Part shown: positions 9,564 to 20,802 of the stretch, one piece after another
Numbering within the stretch: the stretch's first letter is position 1
Layout of the letters: each line of letters starts with the position of its first letter
Source: Balamuthia mandrillaris
Lineage: Eukaryota; Discosea; Longamoebia; Balamuthiidae
Direction of reading: 5' to 3'
DNA length: 51,145 bases
Assembly (NCBI GenBank): GCA_031835245.1
Contig: JAVKOQ010000361.1
Span: forward strand, 1 to 51,145
Made by a program: the position numbers and the translations under genes
The notes under the pieces: generated by a model
What the model saw: the letters and a program-made list of their open reading frames with translations, nothing else
Told to the model about the DNA's origin: nothing
Database searches by the model: none

Positions 9564-9920
9564 TCAACCCCAAATACCCCGAGGGGTAGCAGCATTGCTC
9601 TGCTTAGCCCCTCCTGGAGGGAAATAAGGAGAGTATTTGGACATGCACCTTTTGTACACGGTGTTAGCTTCGTAGCATCGTCTTGCCTCGACACTGTCCT
9701 TCCTTCCGGGAAACGCGGAGAGAGCGCAGGCTGACTCGTACATTTCGGTTTCTTGCGGGCATAGCATGTACCCTAGACATTTTTCCTCTTCCTCCGCTTC
9801 AGATTTACATTTCTCCCGTTGCTGGTGGTTCTGCTCCAAGCAGCTTTCTTTCTCAGCCCGAGCTTGCAGACACTGAGCCCATGCCACATCAAACATTGCT
9901 CTTGGCTCCATCACTGACAT
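9564..9920 (-). CDS. Eight-cysteine Cx9C (CHCH-like) small protein
   Basis: 118 residues from ATG at 9920. Cysteines at 17/27, 38/48 and 82/92 form three exact C-x9-C pairs; 54/65 is C-x10-C. Twin Cx9C motifs in helical hairpins are the hallmark of mitochondrial intermembrane-space proteins oxidised by the Mia40 relay, such as respiratory-complex subunits and assembly factors. The absence of an N-terminal presequence fits that class. The Glu/Lys/Arg-rich helices between the cysteines agree with a coiled-coil–helix fold. I cannot assign an orthologue; a complex I subunit or assembly factor of the NDUFA8/CHCHD type is possible. It is followed downstream on the same strand by spacer only. Confidence 0.7.
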   Translation of the reverse strand: MSVMEPRAMFDVAWAQCLQARAEKESCLEQNHQQREKCKSEAEEEEKCLGYMLCPQETEMYESACALSAFPGRKDSVEARRCYEANTVYKRCMSKYSPYFPPGGAKQSNAATPRGIWG

Positions 9921-10085
9921 TGTTGAACGCTCGCTGGTGTGGCCCTTTATGCTTTTTTTTGTTTTGTTGTTTTATTTTTTGTTTTTATGTTTTTCATTAC
10001 TTTATTTCTTCGAAATTTCACCAAACCGGGAATTAAATACCATATTTGTCATTTCCATGGCAACGAAAAGAAATTTGAACGAAAA

Positions 10086-12349
10086 CTAATCGGTTATTGT
10101 CATGGAATTTCGATTTGTTTTTAAGCAAAGGAAAGAGCTTTGAAGGCTCTCAACTGGTTGGTAATGGCTTGTTCGGTAGGGAGTCGTTCCACGGAGGAAG
10201 CGCCGTAGAATCCATGCACACCATTCGTGCGGCGTAGCACGTACTCTGCATCTTCGGGCATAGAAATGGGACCTTTTTGTCGATAGAAAAAGCAATCGAA
10301 CTGTCAGCAGAGTAAAGAGAGACGGAGAGAGAAGAGAAATAACAATGTTACCTCCATGACACAGCACAATGACAAAAGGATTCACTTCTTTGGCGGCATC
10401 GCATATTTCTGTAAACATTTATAGCGTTACACGAAATGAGTGAAACCGAGAGGAAAAGCGGTGGTGAGGTAAAGACGAGAGAGTACCTTGTGTCAACCTC
10501 ACGCTTTCGTCAAGGGTAAGAGCAGTGGATGCGCCGATGGAGCCTTTGGTGGTCAACCCCATATGAGCCACGATAATATCGGCTCCAGCTTCGGCCATCA
10601 TTCTAGCATCTTCAGGGTTAAAGGCATAAGGTGTAGTGACGAGACCCAGTTGACGAGCTTTGCGAATCATCTCCACCTCTTGTTTGAAAGTGATTCCTGT
10701 TTCTTCCAAGTTTTGCCTTTAAAATAACCGAGTTTACGTGTAAGAATGAAATGGATAGCACTAAGAGGAAAGGAAAGGAGCAAGTATGCGGAGAAAATAG
10801 GAAAGCAAAAGAATGAGAAGGAGGAAAGGAATAACCTAAAAGTCCCATCGATGAGACCTACAGTAGGAAAGTTTTGAACACCAGCAAATCCCCTTTTCTT
10901 GATCTGAACAACAATTAGGGGAGGAGGAGAGAAAAAATTGTAAGAGAGATGAACCTTGCGCAAGAAACGATCCATATCCCGGAATGGATCTGTTCCACAA
11001 ACTCCAGCAAGAACGGGAACATCCTTCACCACAGTTAAGATCTGTTATCACAAAAATATAGCATATTAACCACTGATCGCAGCAAAAGCATATCTTCACG
11101 TGAAAAACTTTCCTCAGAAGCCATCTCCATGACTATCTTGTTGGCATCTTTGTAGGGCATTAGACCAGAGAGAGAGCTTCTTCCACCCATTCTGAAACGT
11201 CCAGAATTATAGATAATGATCATGTCTGCTCCTCCCGCCTCTACAATGAAAGTAAACAACTTACGTCAAAAACGAGAAACAGCAAAGGGACGGCAAGATC
11301 AAAATAACGATATGCAGCACCTTCGAACTTGGCGGAGATGCCGGTACCCGCTCCTGCGCCGATGATAGGTTTACGCTTGATGATACATTCATTCCAAAGT
11401 CTTTTGAGCGTTCTTCCTCGCAGCGAATCGTCCCCTTCAAGTCCGGGTGGCAACGACAGTGAAGACGAAGGAACAAGAGTAGGACTAACCAATGCTTTGC
11501 TCTCAGGAGTGCTGTACTCCTATTTCCACAGTAAATAAGAACATGAGAACGAACACGAACACGAAGCAAGCATACTCATCCAAGCAAAGCACTCAAAGAT
11601 AGGTATGAAAACAAAAATGTTGACTGAGGAAATGAAATACCTTCAGTTTCTCACTGTTTTTGTTGCCTTCAATGAGTTGGAGGAGAAGCTCTACTGCATG
11701 GGTAGAGAACTGCTCGTCATTAATGTTGCAGTCCACTTCATGGATCCGAATGTTTGCAGAAGAATCAGAGAGATTCTCTTTGAGTGAACTAAAGAGGGCT
11801 TCATCAGCCTCTCTGTCGCAGAAACGTTCACCATCTCCATCCAAAATGGAAATGCCTTTCTTTGGAAGCAAGAAAGCGACTGGTCCTTTTGCTGCTTTGG
11901 CTTTCTCTGCAAGTATCTTACCCAAAGTCACATTCTCTTCTTTATTTGTTCTCATGAGCGTTACCGCAGAATTCCATTCGTAGAAACAGCGACGTTCATC
12001 CGTTCTATAACAGCACGAAAAAGAATGGGGCATAAGATAGAGTCATAAAGAGCAGAAGGTGGGCTAATACCTGTACTTCTCAGGAACCGTGGCAAAGGGA
12101 CCAAAGTTTACCATGTCGAGGCACCCAGGAGCGATGAGGTGAGGGATGGCAAGCTGGTTTTTAGTTGTGGTGAGAAATCTTCACAAAGACGGAGCAATAT
12201 TTGGGACATACCTGGCCTGGCCGGCTTAGTCTCTCAGGACCAGCGCTCATCACACCACCACACAATTCGTCTGCCCACTCCGTTGTTGTAATATCCTATG
12301 AAAGCGTGTCAATGTACCAACAGATAGAGCCAACTGTTAAGAAAAGAAG

Positions 12350-12393
<44 letters not shown>

Positions 12394-13505
12394 AAGAGAG
12401 AAGAGAAGAGCAAACCAAGACGCCAGCCACATCACAGCCAACAGAGTCAAGAATGGATTCCATGGCTTTCCCACCCGTGCCCACCGAGTGAAACACAAGC
12501 ACTTCATAGCCGTACTTCTCTTCTAGCAACTTTTGAGCGTTGCGTACGCATGTCGTTGTGTTTCCAAACATGGAAGCCACTATGACGGGCTTAGAAGGAA
12601 TATTCCTCTCTGTTTGTGTCGCTAAAGTTTCGTTCACCATTCCCACCACCATAGCAGCTTCACAAGCGATTTGTATGTAATGTCAGTTATTGGCAGATTT
12701 TATAAAGGCAACAGGAGAGAATTGTGATGTTACCCGTGGCAGAGAATTGGACACGAAGGATGCGGTTCAAGCCAGCTACATCGACGATGGATGGCACCAT
12801 TATGATATTGCTACCCTGAACATACGAAGACACATCCCCGCTGGCCAATGTTGACAGACAAACTGTTCATTGGGTTAGCCTCCATTTTTCTCCTTCCCTT
12901 TCTCTTGTTCTCTGCTTCTCTGTTGCTCTTCTCTGCTCTTCACACCTCTCCCTACGCGCTATAACAAACCAACAAACACTGCCACCACAACAACCACGAC
13001 GAACCTTTGACAACGCTGAAAGGTAACGCTCTCATCGCAGCACAAACGACAGAGCTTCCACCAGAACCACCACAGCCGACGATGGCATGAAAGGGTCTCT
13101 GCTGGCAGAGCTGGCGAACAAAAGCGGCCGCGCCCTCCGCCATCACCGTCATGGCCTTCCCTCTGTCGCGATCGCTGCGAAGCTGTGCCAGGTCCTCTCC
13201 AACTGCTTTTGCCAACTAGAACAAGAAACTAATCAGAAGGCAGGGAAGAAGAAGGAGAAGAAGAAGAAGAAGAAGAAGAAGAAGAAGAAGAAGAAGAAAG
13301 GAAGGAGGAAAAAAACCTCAGATGCTTCATAAGAGACAGGAAAGCGCGAAGTGGAGCCCATGGCCCCACAGTTGACGGCAATAACCTCCCACGAGGGCGC
13401 CAGCGCCAGCAGCTTGTCCCTCAAGAAGGAGTGCTCCTCCGCTTTGGTGTCAAAGGTGCCCAACAGCACCACTCGCGCTCTACCTCCGCGTGCTTGCTCC
13501 TCCAT
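10086..13505 (-). CDS. Tm-1-like (UPF0261) ATP-binding / TIM-barrel protein
   Basis: This is a multi-exon gene (about 13–14 exons) homologous to the plant Tm-1-like proteins, which join a UPF0261 N-terminal half to a PEP-hydrolase-like TIM barrel. N-terminal signatures are [61 protein letters not shown] and [15 protein letters not shown]-terminal barrel signatures are [84 protein letters not shown] and FVIVLCHGG. Clear exons include 13317–13505, 13005–13215, 12734–12862, 12416–12657, 12212–12295, 12071–12153, 11641–12004, 11321–11519 and about 11110–11240. The start at 13505 (MEEQARGG) is the first Met ahead of the β-strand. In tomato the homologue binds a viral replicase; the native function is unknown. 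Confidence 0.85.
12352..12388 (-). repeat. (CT)n microsatellite in Tm-1-like intron
   Basis: The (GA)n run on the plus strand is (CT)n on the sense strand. It lies inside the intron between the exons 12416–12657 and 12212–12295, shortly after the GTTTGC donor. Confidence 0.9.
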
Positions 13506-13989
13506 CTGCCGGAAGAAGTTTTCGTTTCGCGGTTCAACCTTATGGAACAATTTGGAATATCCGCCAACAAAATATTTCAGATTGTTGGTACCTGTTAGAA
13601 ACATTTGGAATATCCGCCATCCATTAAAAATATTTCAAATAGTTGGTACTCGTTGGCATTTCCGCCAGAAAAGTAACGCCACACCAAAATCTTTTTTCGT
13701 CGACTCGAAGAATATCTACCTGAACGAGATTAAGGTAGGGCGAAAAGCCGCGTAGCGCAGGAACCACCCGACGAAACCCCAAAACGGGGCATCAGATGCC
13801 CATACATGCAATATTACACACAAGAGCTCTTGCCTCCTTCCGAAAGGACGCGACCTGAGGTCCTTCATTCATCCGTGTTATCTCCGCGTTGCTCTGTTCT
13901 GTTCTTCTTCGGTCTTTTGGTGTTTTTTTTTTTAAGTAACCCTAGTGTAACTCACCTCTACGCACTCACATACTCACCCAGCGACAAGA
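13506..13989. promoter_or_regulatory. Divergent intergenic region with tandem hairpin units
   Basis: This lies between the divergent Tm-1-like (minus) and SLC26 (plus) genes. About 13545–13665 holds two full copies and one partial copy of a ~58-bp unit. Each contains TTTGGAATATCCGCC followed by an ATATTTCA(A/G)AT segment, which is an imperfect inverted match of the first part, and each ends near GTTGGTAC. At about 13780–13803 there is CCCC-AAAA-CGGGG next to the perfect hairpin GGGCATCAGATGCCC. A shared promoter or a small inverted-repeat element would both fit. Confidence 0.5.
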
Positions 13990-14565
13990 ATGACAGAGGA
14001 AAGCAAGGGTTTCCTCACCAAGTTACGCAAAGAAGAGGAGGAGGAAGAGGAGGAGGATGCTCGTCGTGATGGCAGCAGCAGCTCTGGGAGCGAAGAGGTG
14101 GCCATCGAGATGGACGAGCGCTTCTCCATCGAGGAGGGGGACGTCCAGCGGCGTCGACGCGCTTCCAAGCTGGCGGAAGCGCAGATCTACGATGGCGAGT
14201 TCGAGTGGCCCAAAGAGTCGGTCTCCTCCCACATGCGCCAGTGGCTGGACTCTGAGAAGGACTCGCTCTTGATGTACGCCGCCGAGGTCAAGCATGACCT
14301 CGCCACCAAAGAAGGCGCTCTCGACATTCTCAAAGTAACCCTTTCACTCTTTCTTGCTCTTCTTCCTCACACATGACAGTGACCCCTTAAACAACAACAA
14401 AAAATAGAAAGTAAAGTCGAACTGGAGGAGCGGAATCACCGTCGGCTTAGTGAACCTTCCTCTCTCCATCTCGTTGGCCATCGCAGCATCCAGTGTGCCC
14501 ACGGCTGGCGTCGTCACCGCCATTTGGGCTGGCCTCTTTGCCGCTCTCTTTGGTGGGTGTCAGGT

Positions 14566-14612
<47 letters not shown>

Positions 14613-15950
14613 TCTATATTCTCTGTTCCCTCTCTGCTAGTCTCGCTCTCTCGTCACCTTTCTTAACTTTTGTTAACTTGTGTCCTTCTATGATTGCAGT
14701 TTAACATAGTGGGTCCTACGGGCGCTCTGTCGGGTATACTTGCACAGAGTGTAGCTCAATACGGTCCAGATTCGCTCTCATACCTCGCCATCTACGCCGG
14801 CCTCATCACCCTCCTCGTTTTCATTCTACGATGGGAGCGCTATGTCTTGTTGGTTCCATCCAGGTACTATTATTCCTATTTTGTTTCTGTTTTTGCTTCT
14901 CTTTCTGAAAACGTTTTCTTTCATTCCATTCTAAGTGTAATGGAAGGCTTCACCCTGGGTGTTGCCTTCATCATCGCTCTCAACCAGCTGAACTTTGCCT
15001 TGGGCATACCTCCACTGGAACGCCACGAGTCCGTCATCGAGAACGTGGTCGAGAACCTTAATCACATTTCCCAAGCGGACGTTCTCTCCATCCTGACTTT
15101 CCTGCTAGTCTTTGGCTGCCTCTATGCCCTCATGTGGAAGTGGTCCAAGATCCCATGGGTTATCATCATGTGCGTCTTCGGCATCGCCCTCAGCCTCATC
15201 CTTGAGAAAGCGGACATTGGTTTCAAATACCAGACACTCAAGTCGCGCTACGGCAACCTCAACATGAGCCTCGTGGACTTTCCTGCCTTTGACAAGTCCT
15301 ACCTCTCCATTGGCTTCATCAGCAACGCATTTTCGGTGGCCTTTGTGGCCATCTTGGAGACTCTGATCTCCGCCAAGATTGCGGATGGCATGACTCACAC
15401 CACCTTCAATCAGAGGAGAGAGGTGTTTAGTCTAGGCATTGCCAACGTCATCTGTGGTGCGGTGGGTGGCATCCCTGCCACAGCTGCTCTTGCCCGAACG
15501 GCGTTGAACATCAAGACGGGAGCTACCTCGCGCATCTCTGCCGTGCTTAACACCATCACCGTGCTCATTCTCGCTCTCGCCCTTCTTTGGGTCTTCAAGG
15601 TAACTAACTTTGTCATCTGTGCTATTCTTTGCTTTCGTTTCAAATGCAAGACTAATACTTGGCGTGTTGCTGTTTTATAAGTATTTGCCTTTGCCATTTG
15701 TAGCGGCCATCATTGTGTTGGTAGCAGTGAGAATGGTGGGATGGGACACGTTGTTGCGCTTCGCCAAGGTCGACTTTTGGTTGTTTGCCAGAACGTTGAT
15801 GGTGGCCGTTATATGCTTGTTCTTCGACCCTACCAGCGGCATCGTTGTCGGCATGATCTTGTCTCTGCTTCTCAATGCCGATAGACTGGCCCATGTGCAC
15901 AGCGAGGTTGTCATGAAGACTAAAGATGGCAGTAGCGTGGAAGTACGTTT

Positions 15951-15988
<38 letters not shown>

Positions 15989-16632
15989 CATTCTTAAACG
16001 ATCAAATGTACTTCAAAAAGGTGGTACCGGACTTGGACATTCATCATAAAAAGCACTCCTCGTTCTTAGATTCAAGTTCTGTACCTCGTGTTGAGAGACA
16101 CCACCAGGCTGTTGTGTACAGATTCTCTGGCTTTCTTACTTACATCAATGCCTTTGTACGTTTCTCTTCTCTTCTCTCTCTTGCCTTTTTTGCTTATTCT
16201 TTGTCTTATAGGACCATAAAGCACGACTGGAAAGTTTCCTTTCTGACTACGATGTGGTCATTCTATCCTTCCGCTATTTGTATTACTTGGATGTGGATGG
16301 CGTTGACGCCATTACCGATGTTATCGAAAGCAACAGCAAAGAGGAATTCGGCGCTAAAATATTGATATCTGGTGTAAACAGATCCGTTTATCCATTGTTA
16401 GCCGCCACCAAATGGTTTCAAGATAAGAAAACGAAAGGCGAAGTATTTAAGGTTTGTCCTTTCATTTTCATGTCTCTTCTCACTCTCATTCTCTCTTTTT
16501 CTCATTATCTGGATGCTAATAATTTGTATTCATCAGACGTACACAGAAGCATTGAATAGCGTTGAGGAAAGCAGTGAAGAGGGTAGCGAAATGCGACGCA
16601 GTCCTTCCAACCTGTTCGTCAGCAACCTATAG
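13990..16632 (+). CDS. SLC26/SulP-family anion transporter with STAS domain
   Basis: Eight exons fit exactly: 13990–14334, 14408–14563, 14700–14863, 14936–15599, 15682–15942, 16021–16155, 16212–16451 and 16537–16632. They encode 686 residues. After an acidic/Ser-rich cytosolic N-terminus comes the SulP core: SGITVGLVNLPLSISLAIAA, the conserved FNIVGPTGALSGIL, FVAILETLISAKIADG and CGAVGGIPATAALARTALN, with about 12 hydrophobic segments. A C-terminal STAS domain follows (VVYRFSGFLTYINAF, VVILSFRYLYYLDVDGVDAI). The family exchanges sulfate, bicarbonate, chloride or similar anions across membranes. Substrate and membrane cannot be told here. Introns 2 and 5 start with GTAC followed at once by (CT)n tracts. 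It ends tail-to-tail with the protease gene. Confidence 0.93.
14570..14609 (+). repeat. (CT)n microsatellite in SLC26 intron 2
   Basis: About 20 CT units begin six bases after the GTACTT donor at 14564. Confidence 0.95.
15951..15988 (+). repeat. (CT)n microsatellite in SLC26 intron 5
   Basis: CTCTTCTCTCTCT… begins about eight bases after the GTACGTTT donor at 15943. Confidence 0.95.
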
Positions 16633-16820
16633 AAGTTTAGTATGGCGAAACAAAGACCTCATTCTCTCTTCCTCTTCTCCTGTTCTCTCCAATTTTTGCC
16701 AAGTGTGTATTACGCCACGTTTGTATAAAGTGGAATAGATGTTGCTCTTCTCCAAGCAAGAGAAATACATTCCTCTTAAGGGTTTAAATCGATCATCCAG
16801 AGAGGGAATAGAGGGACAAG

Positions 16821-16861
<41 letters not shown>

Positions 16862-17020
16862 GAGCTGATGGTACGCACAACAGAGAGGTGGGAAGAGAAG
16901 AAAAGAAAAAGACTAAAAACAAAAGGAAGAATTCTTGAATGGTGATAATTGTTGTAAAATAAATAAATAGGCAAAAAAACATGTGATTGCATGCCATGAA
17001 AGTAGGTGGAATAAGGGGAA
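16633..17020. other. Convergent 3' spacer with (GA)n tract
   Basis: Tail-to-tail spacer between the SLC26 and metalloprotease genes. It holds a (GA)n run at about 16823–16859 and AATAAATAA near 16960. No gene is seen. Confidence 0.7.
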
Positions 17021-18325
17021 TTAGAAGAACAGAGGCGCAGAGCGAATGGCAGAAGAATCTTCCTCCATGGAGGTGGCGGCTTCGTTCAGGGGTTGGTTTT
17101 CTTCCTCCAAGCGAGAGCGGGAGAGGCTAGAAAGCAAGCAAGCACTTCGCTGCCGGTTGCGGAAGGTGTAGCGGCACATCTGAGAAATGGCAGTGGAAGG
17201 GAAGCCCGTGGCGCGACTGTTAACAGAAGCAGCCATAATGTTGCTGCTGTGCCTTGCTCCAAAGTTGTGGCCTATCTCATGAGCAGGAATGACCCAACGG
17301 GCGTTGCCACCGAGGTAACCACCGATGCCACATCCTCTGGTGGAGTAAAGGCAAATGGCGCCATAGTAAGCTCTGCCAGCAACACCGCTGCGATCAGGCA
17401 GACAACCGGAGAGCAAGTGCCACAGTCCAATGGACCTGTCCGATTGTCTTGTCCTCCATGAGCAGAACGGGCTGAGCCTGGATTGAACGGAGGAAGGGCA
17501 GGAGGCTGTGTTGAAACCCAAGGAGGAGGCACGCGAGTTGATGCGGAGGGACTTGAGGACAGGCTTCGTCCTGACGGCACGGTAGTAGTGGCTTTGCATG
17601 GTGTTAAAGATGAAGGAGATGGTATTGCGGGCTCCATTGGTGCCTCCGGCCTTCCTCACGTACTGGTTGTCCGTGGCAATTCCCATCTGCAGATAGCTGT
17701 TGCGTCGAGGAGGGCAGCTCGAAGTAGGATCCATGACATCCGCAAAGGAGGTGGCGGCAACGTCCTCTTCGCCAGCTGCATGTCGTTCATCGTCATCTTC
17801 ATCCTCATCAGGAGTTCCACAGTGAGTGTCTTCTCTTTCTGCTGCGTCCAAGTCATCCAGGTTGGGAGCGGCCTGGTGGATGATGTTGGCAAGTTCTTCC
17901 GTGCTTTCCTTAAAGACCACCATGTTGTTGCCAAGCATGTCGTGCACGTCCTCCTCGCTAGCCCTTTTCGACAGAGCCGGATGAAGGTAAGTCGGCTCTA
18001 CGACATAACTCTCTCCGCTCTCCTCGTTCCAAATGGTCATGTGGAAGATGCCTTTGCTGTAATCCACAACCACAGCTGAGACTCCGGCCTTCTCTACGCC
18101 GTCGATGGTAGCCTCTCCGAGATAGGCTGTGCTCTCCGGGGTGTAACGCTCCACAAGATCGTCTTCCTCGTAGATAGAAACCTCCGCGTCAGGAGCAAAG
18201 AGTTCGGACAAGCCAGTGAGAGGACAAAACAAACCATAAATGTCAGCGTAGTCGAGACTGAGGGAGAGCCCCAGGAAGCAGAGAAAGCATGCCAAAGCAA
18301 GCAATAACTTGTGATGTTGTACCAT
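17021..18325 (-). CDS. Secreted metzincin (reprolysin-like, M12B-type) zinc protease
   Basis: A single exon of 434 residues. I chose the ATG at 18325 because MVQHHKLLLALACFLCFLGLSLS is a clear signal peptide; an upstream non-ATG extension is not supported. A propeptide-like half (to about residue 200) is acidic and contains a candidate cysteine-switch-like Cys. The catalytic half has NARWVIPAHEIGHNFGARHS near residue 345, the HExxHxxGxxH zinc motif of metzincins, followed by NIMA as the Met-turn. WALL-type disintegrin or EGF modules are absent, so it ends shortly after the protease domain with a basic (RNRQRSAC, SRSRLEEENQ) tail. It is likely secreted or lysosomal. M12B is the best fit on the motif order (HEIGHNFGARH with a nearby cysteine-rich region), though another metzincin clan cannot be excluded. 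Confidence 0.85.
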   Translation of the reverse strand: MVQHHKLLLALACFLCFLGLSLSLDYADIYGLFCPLTGLSELFAPDAEVSIYEEDDLVERYTPESTAYLGEATIDGVEKAGVSAVVVDYSKGIFHMTIWNEESGESYVVEPTYLHPALSKRASEEDVHDMLGNNMVVFKESTEELANIIHQAAPNLDDLDAAEREDTHCGTPDEDEDDDERHAAGEEDVAATSFADVMDPTSSCPPRRNSYLQMGIATDNQYVRKAGGTNGARNTISFIFNTMQSHYYRAVRTKPVLKSLRINSRASSLGFNTASCPSSVQSRLSPFCSWRTRQSDRSIGLWHLLSGCLPDRSGVAGRAYYGAICLYSTRGCGIGGYLGGNARWVIPAHEIGHNFGARHSSNIMAASVNSRATGFPSTAISQMCRYTFRNRQRSACLLSSLSRSRLEEENQPLNEAATSMEEDSSAIRSAPLFF

Positions 18326-18910
18326 TGTGTATAGCGTGTAATGTTTGTTTGTTGCTTTCGTTGTTGGTGAGAAGGAAAGAAACGAAGGCAAACTTGTTGC
18401 CTTTTTATATGGGTAGAAGCCTTAACAATTGTTGATCCAATTTTGAAAAGCTTGTCGTGTACAGAGAAGGTCACAACAACACCCGTGAATTCTCCTCCAC
18501 GTGATAGGCGAGAGCCAATCGCATCATTCGGTCACCCCGATTCTGGCCGTCTTCTAACGAACACAAGTCCCAGCAAAGCAGTCTTTACATGCACCAATTC
18601 AACGGTGAAGAGTTGTATATGATCGCTTCCCCATCCTCTCCTCCTCTATCTGTTATCTTTCAATTTGAAAAGCAACCAATCCTACAATTAATATTCACCG
18701 CACAAGCTTTAAAGTTTGTAAGAAAAGTATGACACAAAACGTACCCAATGGTTCCGATTTTGTCTTGATTGGGTGGTGTTTGTTCGTTGATTTCCTGCGA
18801 TGGACATCTTTGACAAGGACTATCATGCTTGCTCTTTTCTTTCTGTTCACTCCCGTTCTTTTTGGTTGGTTTTAGCGTTTCAATATGTTTTGCGTGCGGC
18901 CTCAAAGCAA
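18326..18910. other. Spacer between protease and R3H genes
   Basis: Upstream region of the protease and 3' flank of the R3H gene. An open frame at 18660–18953 (minus) is not used, because the R3H terminal exon ends in another frame at 18911. No RNA gene or repeat was recognised. Confidence 0.6.
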
Positions 18911-20276
18911 CTAGTGGTGAGAAGGGAGCCAGTTCCTTGCTTTCCGGTCCCACTTGTAGGCGCTTGTTGGAAAGATGCGCTCTTTGTGATTCAACGCACT
19001 TATATTAGCACATAGAGAAGAGAAGAGAAGAGGATAATGACTACGAAGAGAAGAGTAGCAAAACGAACCAATGGAAGGATACATAGAGTCTGGAGTGGCA
19101 AAGACTGCTGAGCGCAAGGCTAGCGGGTCATTGTTGCTAAAGATCTCAGAGGGTGCTTTGCCCGGCCATTCTAGTTGTGGGTGAGAGGGACCTCCCCCCT
19201 CCATCTGCAATAGCTTTAGTCGCTCCTCCAGATGGACTTTGATACTGTCCAAGTTTGTGGAATGGGCAGTGTGCAGCAATGTAGGTACTTGCTCTGTTAA
19301 CCAGAGAGAGAGAGAGAGAGAGAGAGAAACGAGAAATGAGAAACAAGTCCAAGTGACGAAGGGACGGAGGGAAGGCACCATAGATATGACGGTCATTGAG
19401 GACGCTAAATCCTCCTTCCACAAGATAAAAGCGCGGCTGGGATGGATCTTCCAGCAAGGAAAAGACCTTGCGAAGGAGTTTTCCATAACCGCCCTTACTT
19501 GGTGTTGCCAAGAAAAAGTCATGAATAGCGGCTAGCCGAGAAAAGACCAATCTATCCTGCAGCCCCTCTGCGCAACTATCACAAGTCCATTTGGTTTCCC
19601 CGTTCGGCCATCGCTGTGAAGTCCGAATGGCTCGCAATGGTTCTATGTTTTGCAGCAAAGTAGAAGAAGAGCGAAAAGCTTCAATCTCGAGCCAAGGAAT
19701 ATTGGCGGCGTCGAGGCGTCGTACTTTGGCTGGCGTAACTTCAGATGTGTGGAAGACTTCGACCGCTACCACTCCCTCCGCTTTCCATCCCTCCCCTGCC
19801 TCCAGGAACGGTCTATTGGAGATGAGGAGGCGGCGAGCATCTGGTGGGCCGATGCTCTTGCTCCAGAGGCCCATGGCCTCCGCCATTTGATGCACGGCAT
19901 AGCGTTGGTAAGAGGTAAGGTCTCTCCCGAATGCGTACTCTTTTCTTGTATCAGGAGGAGAAGAAGGGCTTTCGTGGGGAGGATTGGCTGCTTTCCAACG
20001 TTCCAAAAAGTCGTGCATTGCTAATAAATATTCTTTTCTTGCAGAGGGAGAGTAGTAGTCCACTGCGTAGCTGTAGTCATGTTGTTGCGCCGCTTCTTCT
20101 TCTTCCGCTTGTTGCAGTAGAGTCTTGTTGACGGATGGTTGCGTGCTTCTGGCACGCTCTCTAGCTTGTTCTCGCGCAACGTACGATTCCTCCTTGCTAA
20201 CAACAACAACAAAACGGAGGTGAGAATAACCACCAAGAAAAGCGAGAAGAGAACGAGAGAAGTAGAAAAGTAGGGA

Positions 20277-20319
<43 letters not shown>

Positions 20320-20802
20320 GAACCAGTCAATAATCTTGAAATGAGAAGAGTAAAGAAGGGCAATGTCCAGGCGCGCACCAATTTGGCTGAGCGAGAACTC
20401 GGTGGCGACCTTATCCCAGCCGGAGGCCCACCCTTTGACGAGCCTGGTGTTGCGACAGTGCCAGAAGCGACCCCTGTGGTCCTCCCCAGCTTTGCACGGA
20501 ACCACCACATCGAGGGAGGCTTTGCCGCCCTCCTCGGGGCGAAGCAGCTGTAGCAGCCTCTGCTTGGTCTGCCAGTGAGGATAGGTTTCGTTTCCAGGTT
20601 TGTTGTTCGGGTGGTGGTGATGGTGGTACTTGTGGTGCTGGTGGTGGTGAGCTCCTTTACCTGCCGCTGATGCGGCGCCATAATGACAACGAGAGGAGGT
20701 GCGGGCAACAGGAAGACAGCGGGCCAAGGTTAACCCCCCGTTGGGAGCCGTGCCGCCGCCCCTTCCCGCAGCAGTGGCGCAGGCCAGCAGCAGGCGGCGC
20801 AT
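18911..20802 (-). CDS. R3H-domain protein with CoiA/nuclease-like segments, likely mitochondrial
   Basis: Four exons fit in phase: 20324–20802, 19379–20196, 19069–19293 and 18911–18981, giving 530 residues. The N-terminus MRRLLLACATAAGRGGG is Arg/Ala-rich without acids and looks like a mitochondrial presequence; a His-rich run follows. The central part (about residues 215–310) is an R3H-type nucleic-acid-binding domain (YLLAMHDFLERW … LTSYQRYAVHQMAEAMGL … DARRLLIS). Around it are segments resembling CoiA/restriction-endonuclease-like proteins: SQIGARLDIALLYSSHFKII before it, and GVVAVEVFHTSEVTPAKVRRLDAANIPWLEIEA plus a CDSC pair after it. A DNA- or RNA-handling role in the organelle is inferred. 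It is divergent from the PPR gene, with only 145 bp between start codons. Confidence 0.75.
19305..19327 (-). repeat. (CT)n tract in R3H-gene intron 2
   Basis: (GA)n on the plus strand inside the intron 19294–19378, so pyrimidine on the sense strand. Confidence 0.9.
20280..20317 (-). repeat. (CT)n tract in R3H-gene intron 1
   Basis: The sense strand reads GTTCAC then (CT)~17, so the tract starts six bases after the donor at 20323. Confidence 0.95.

Noticed and set aside
18660-18953. 97-codon minus-strand frame as last exon of the R3H gene
   Set aside because: The exon phase works only with the acceptor at 18981 and a stop at 18911 in another frame.
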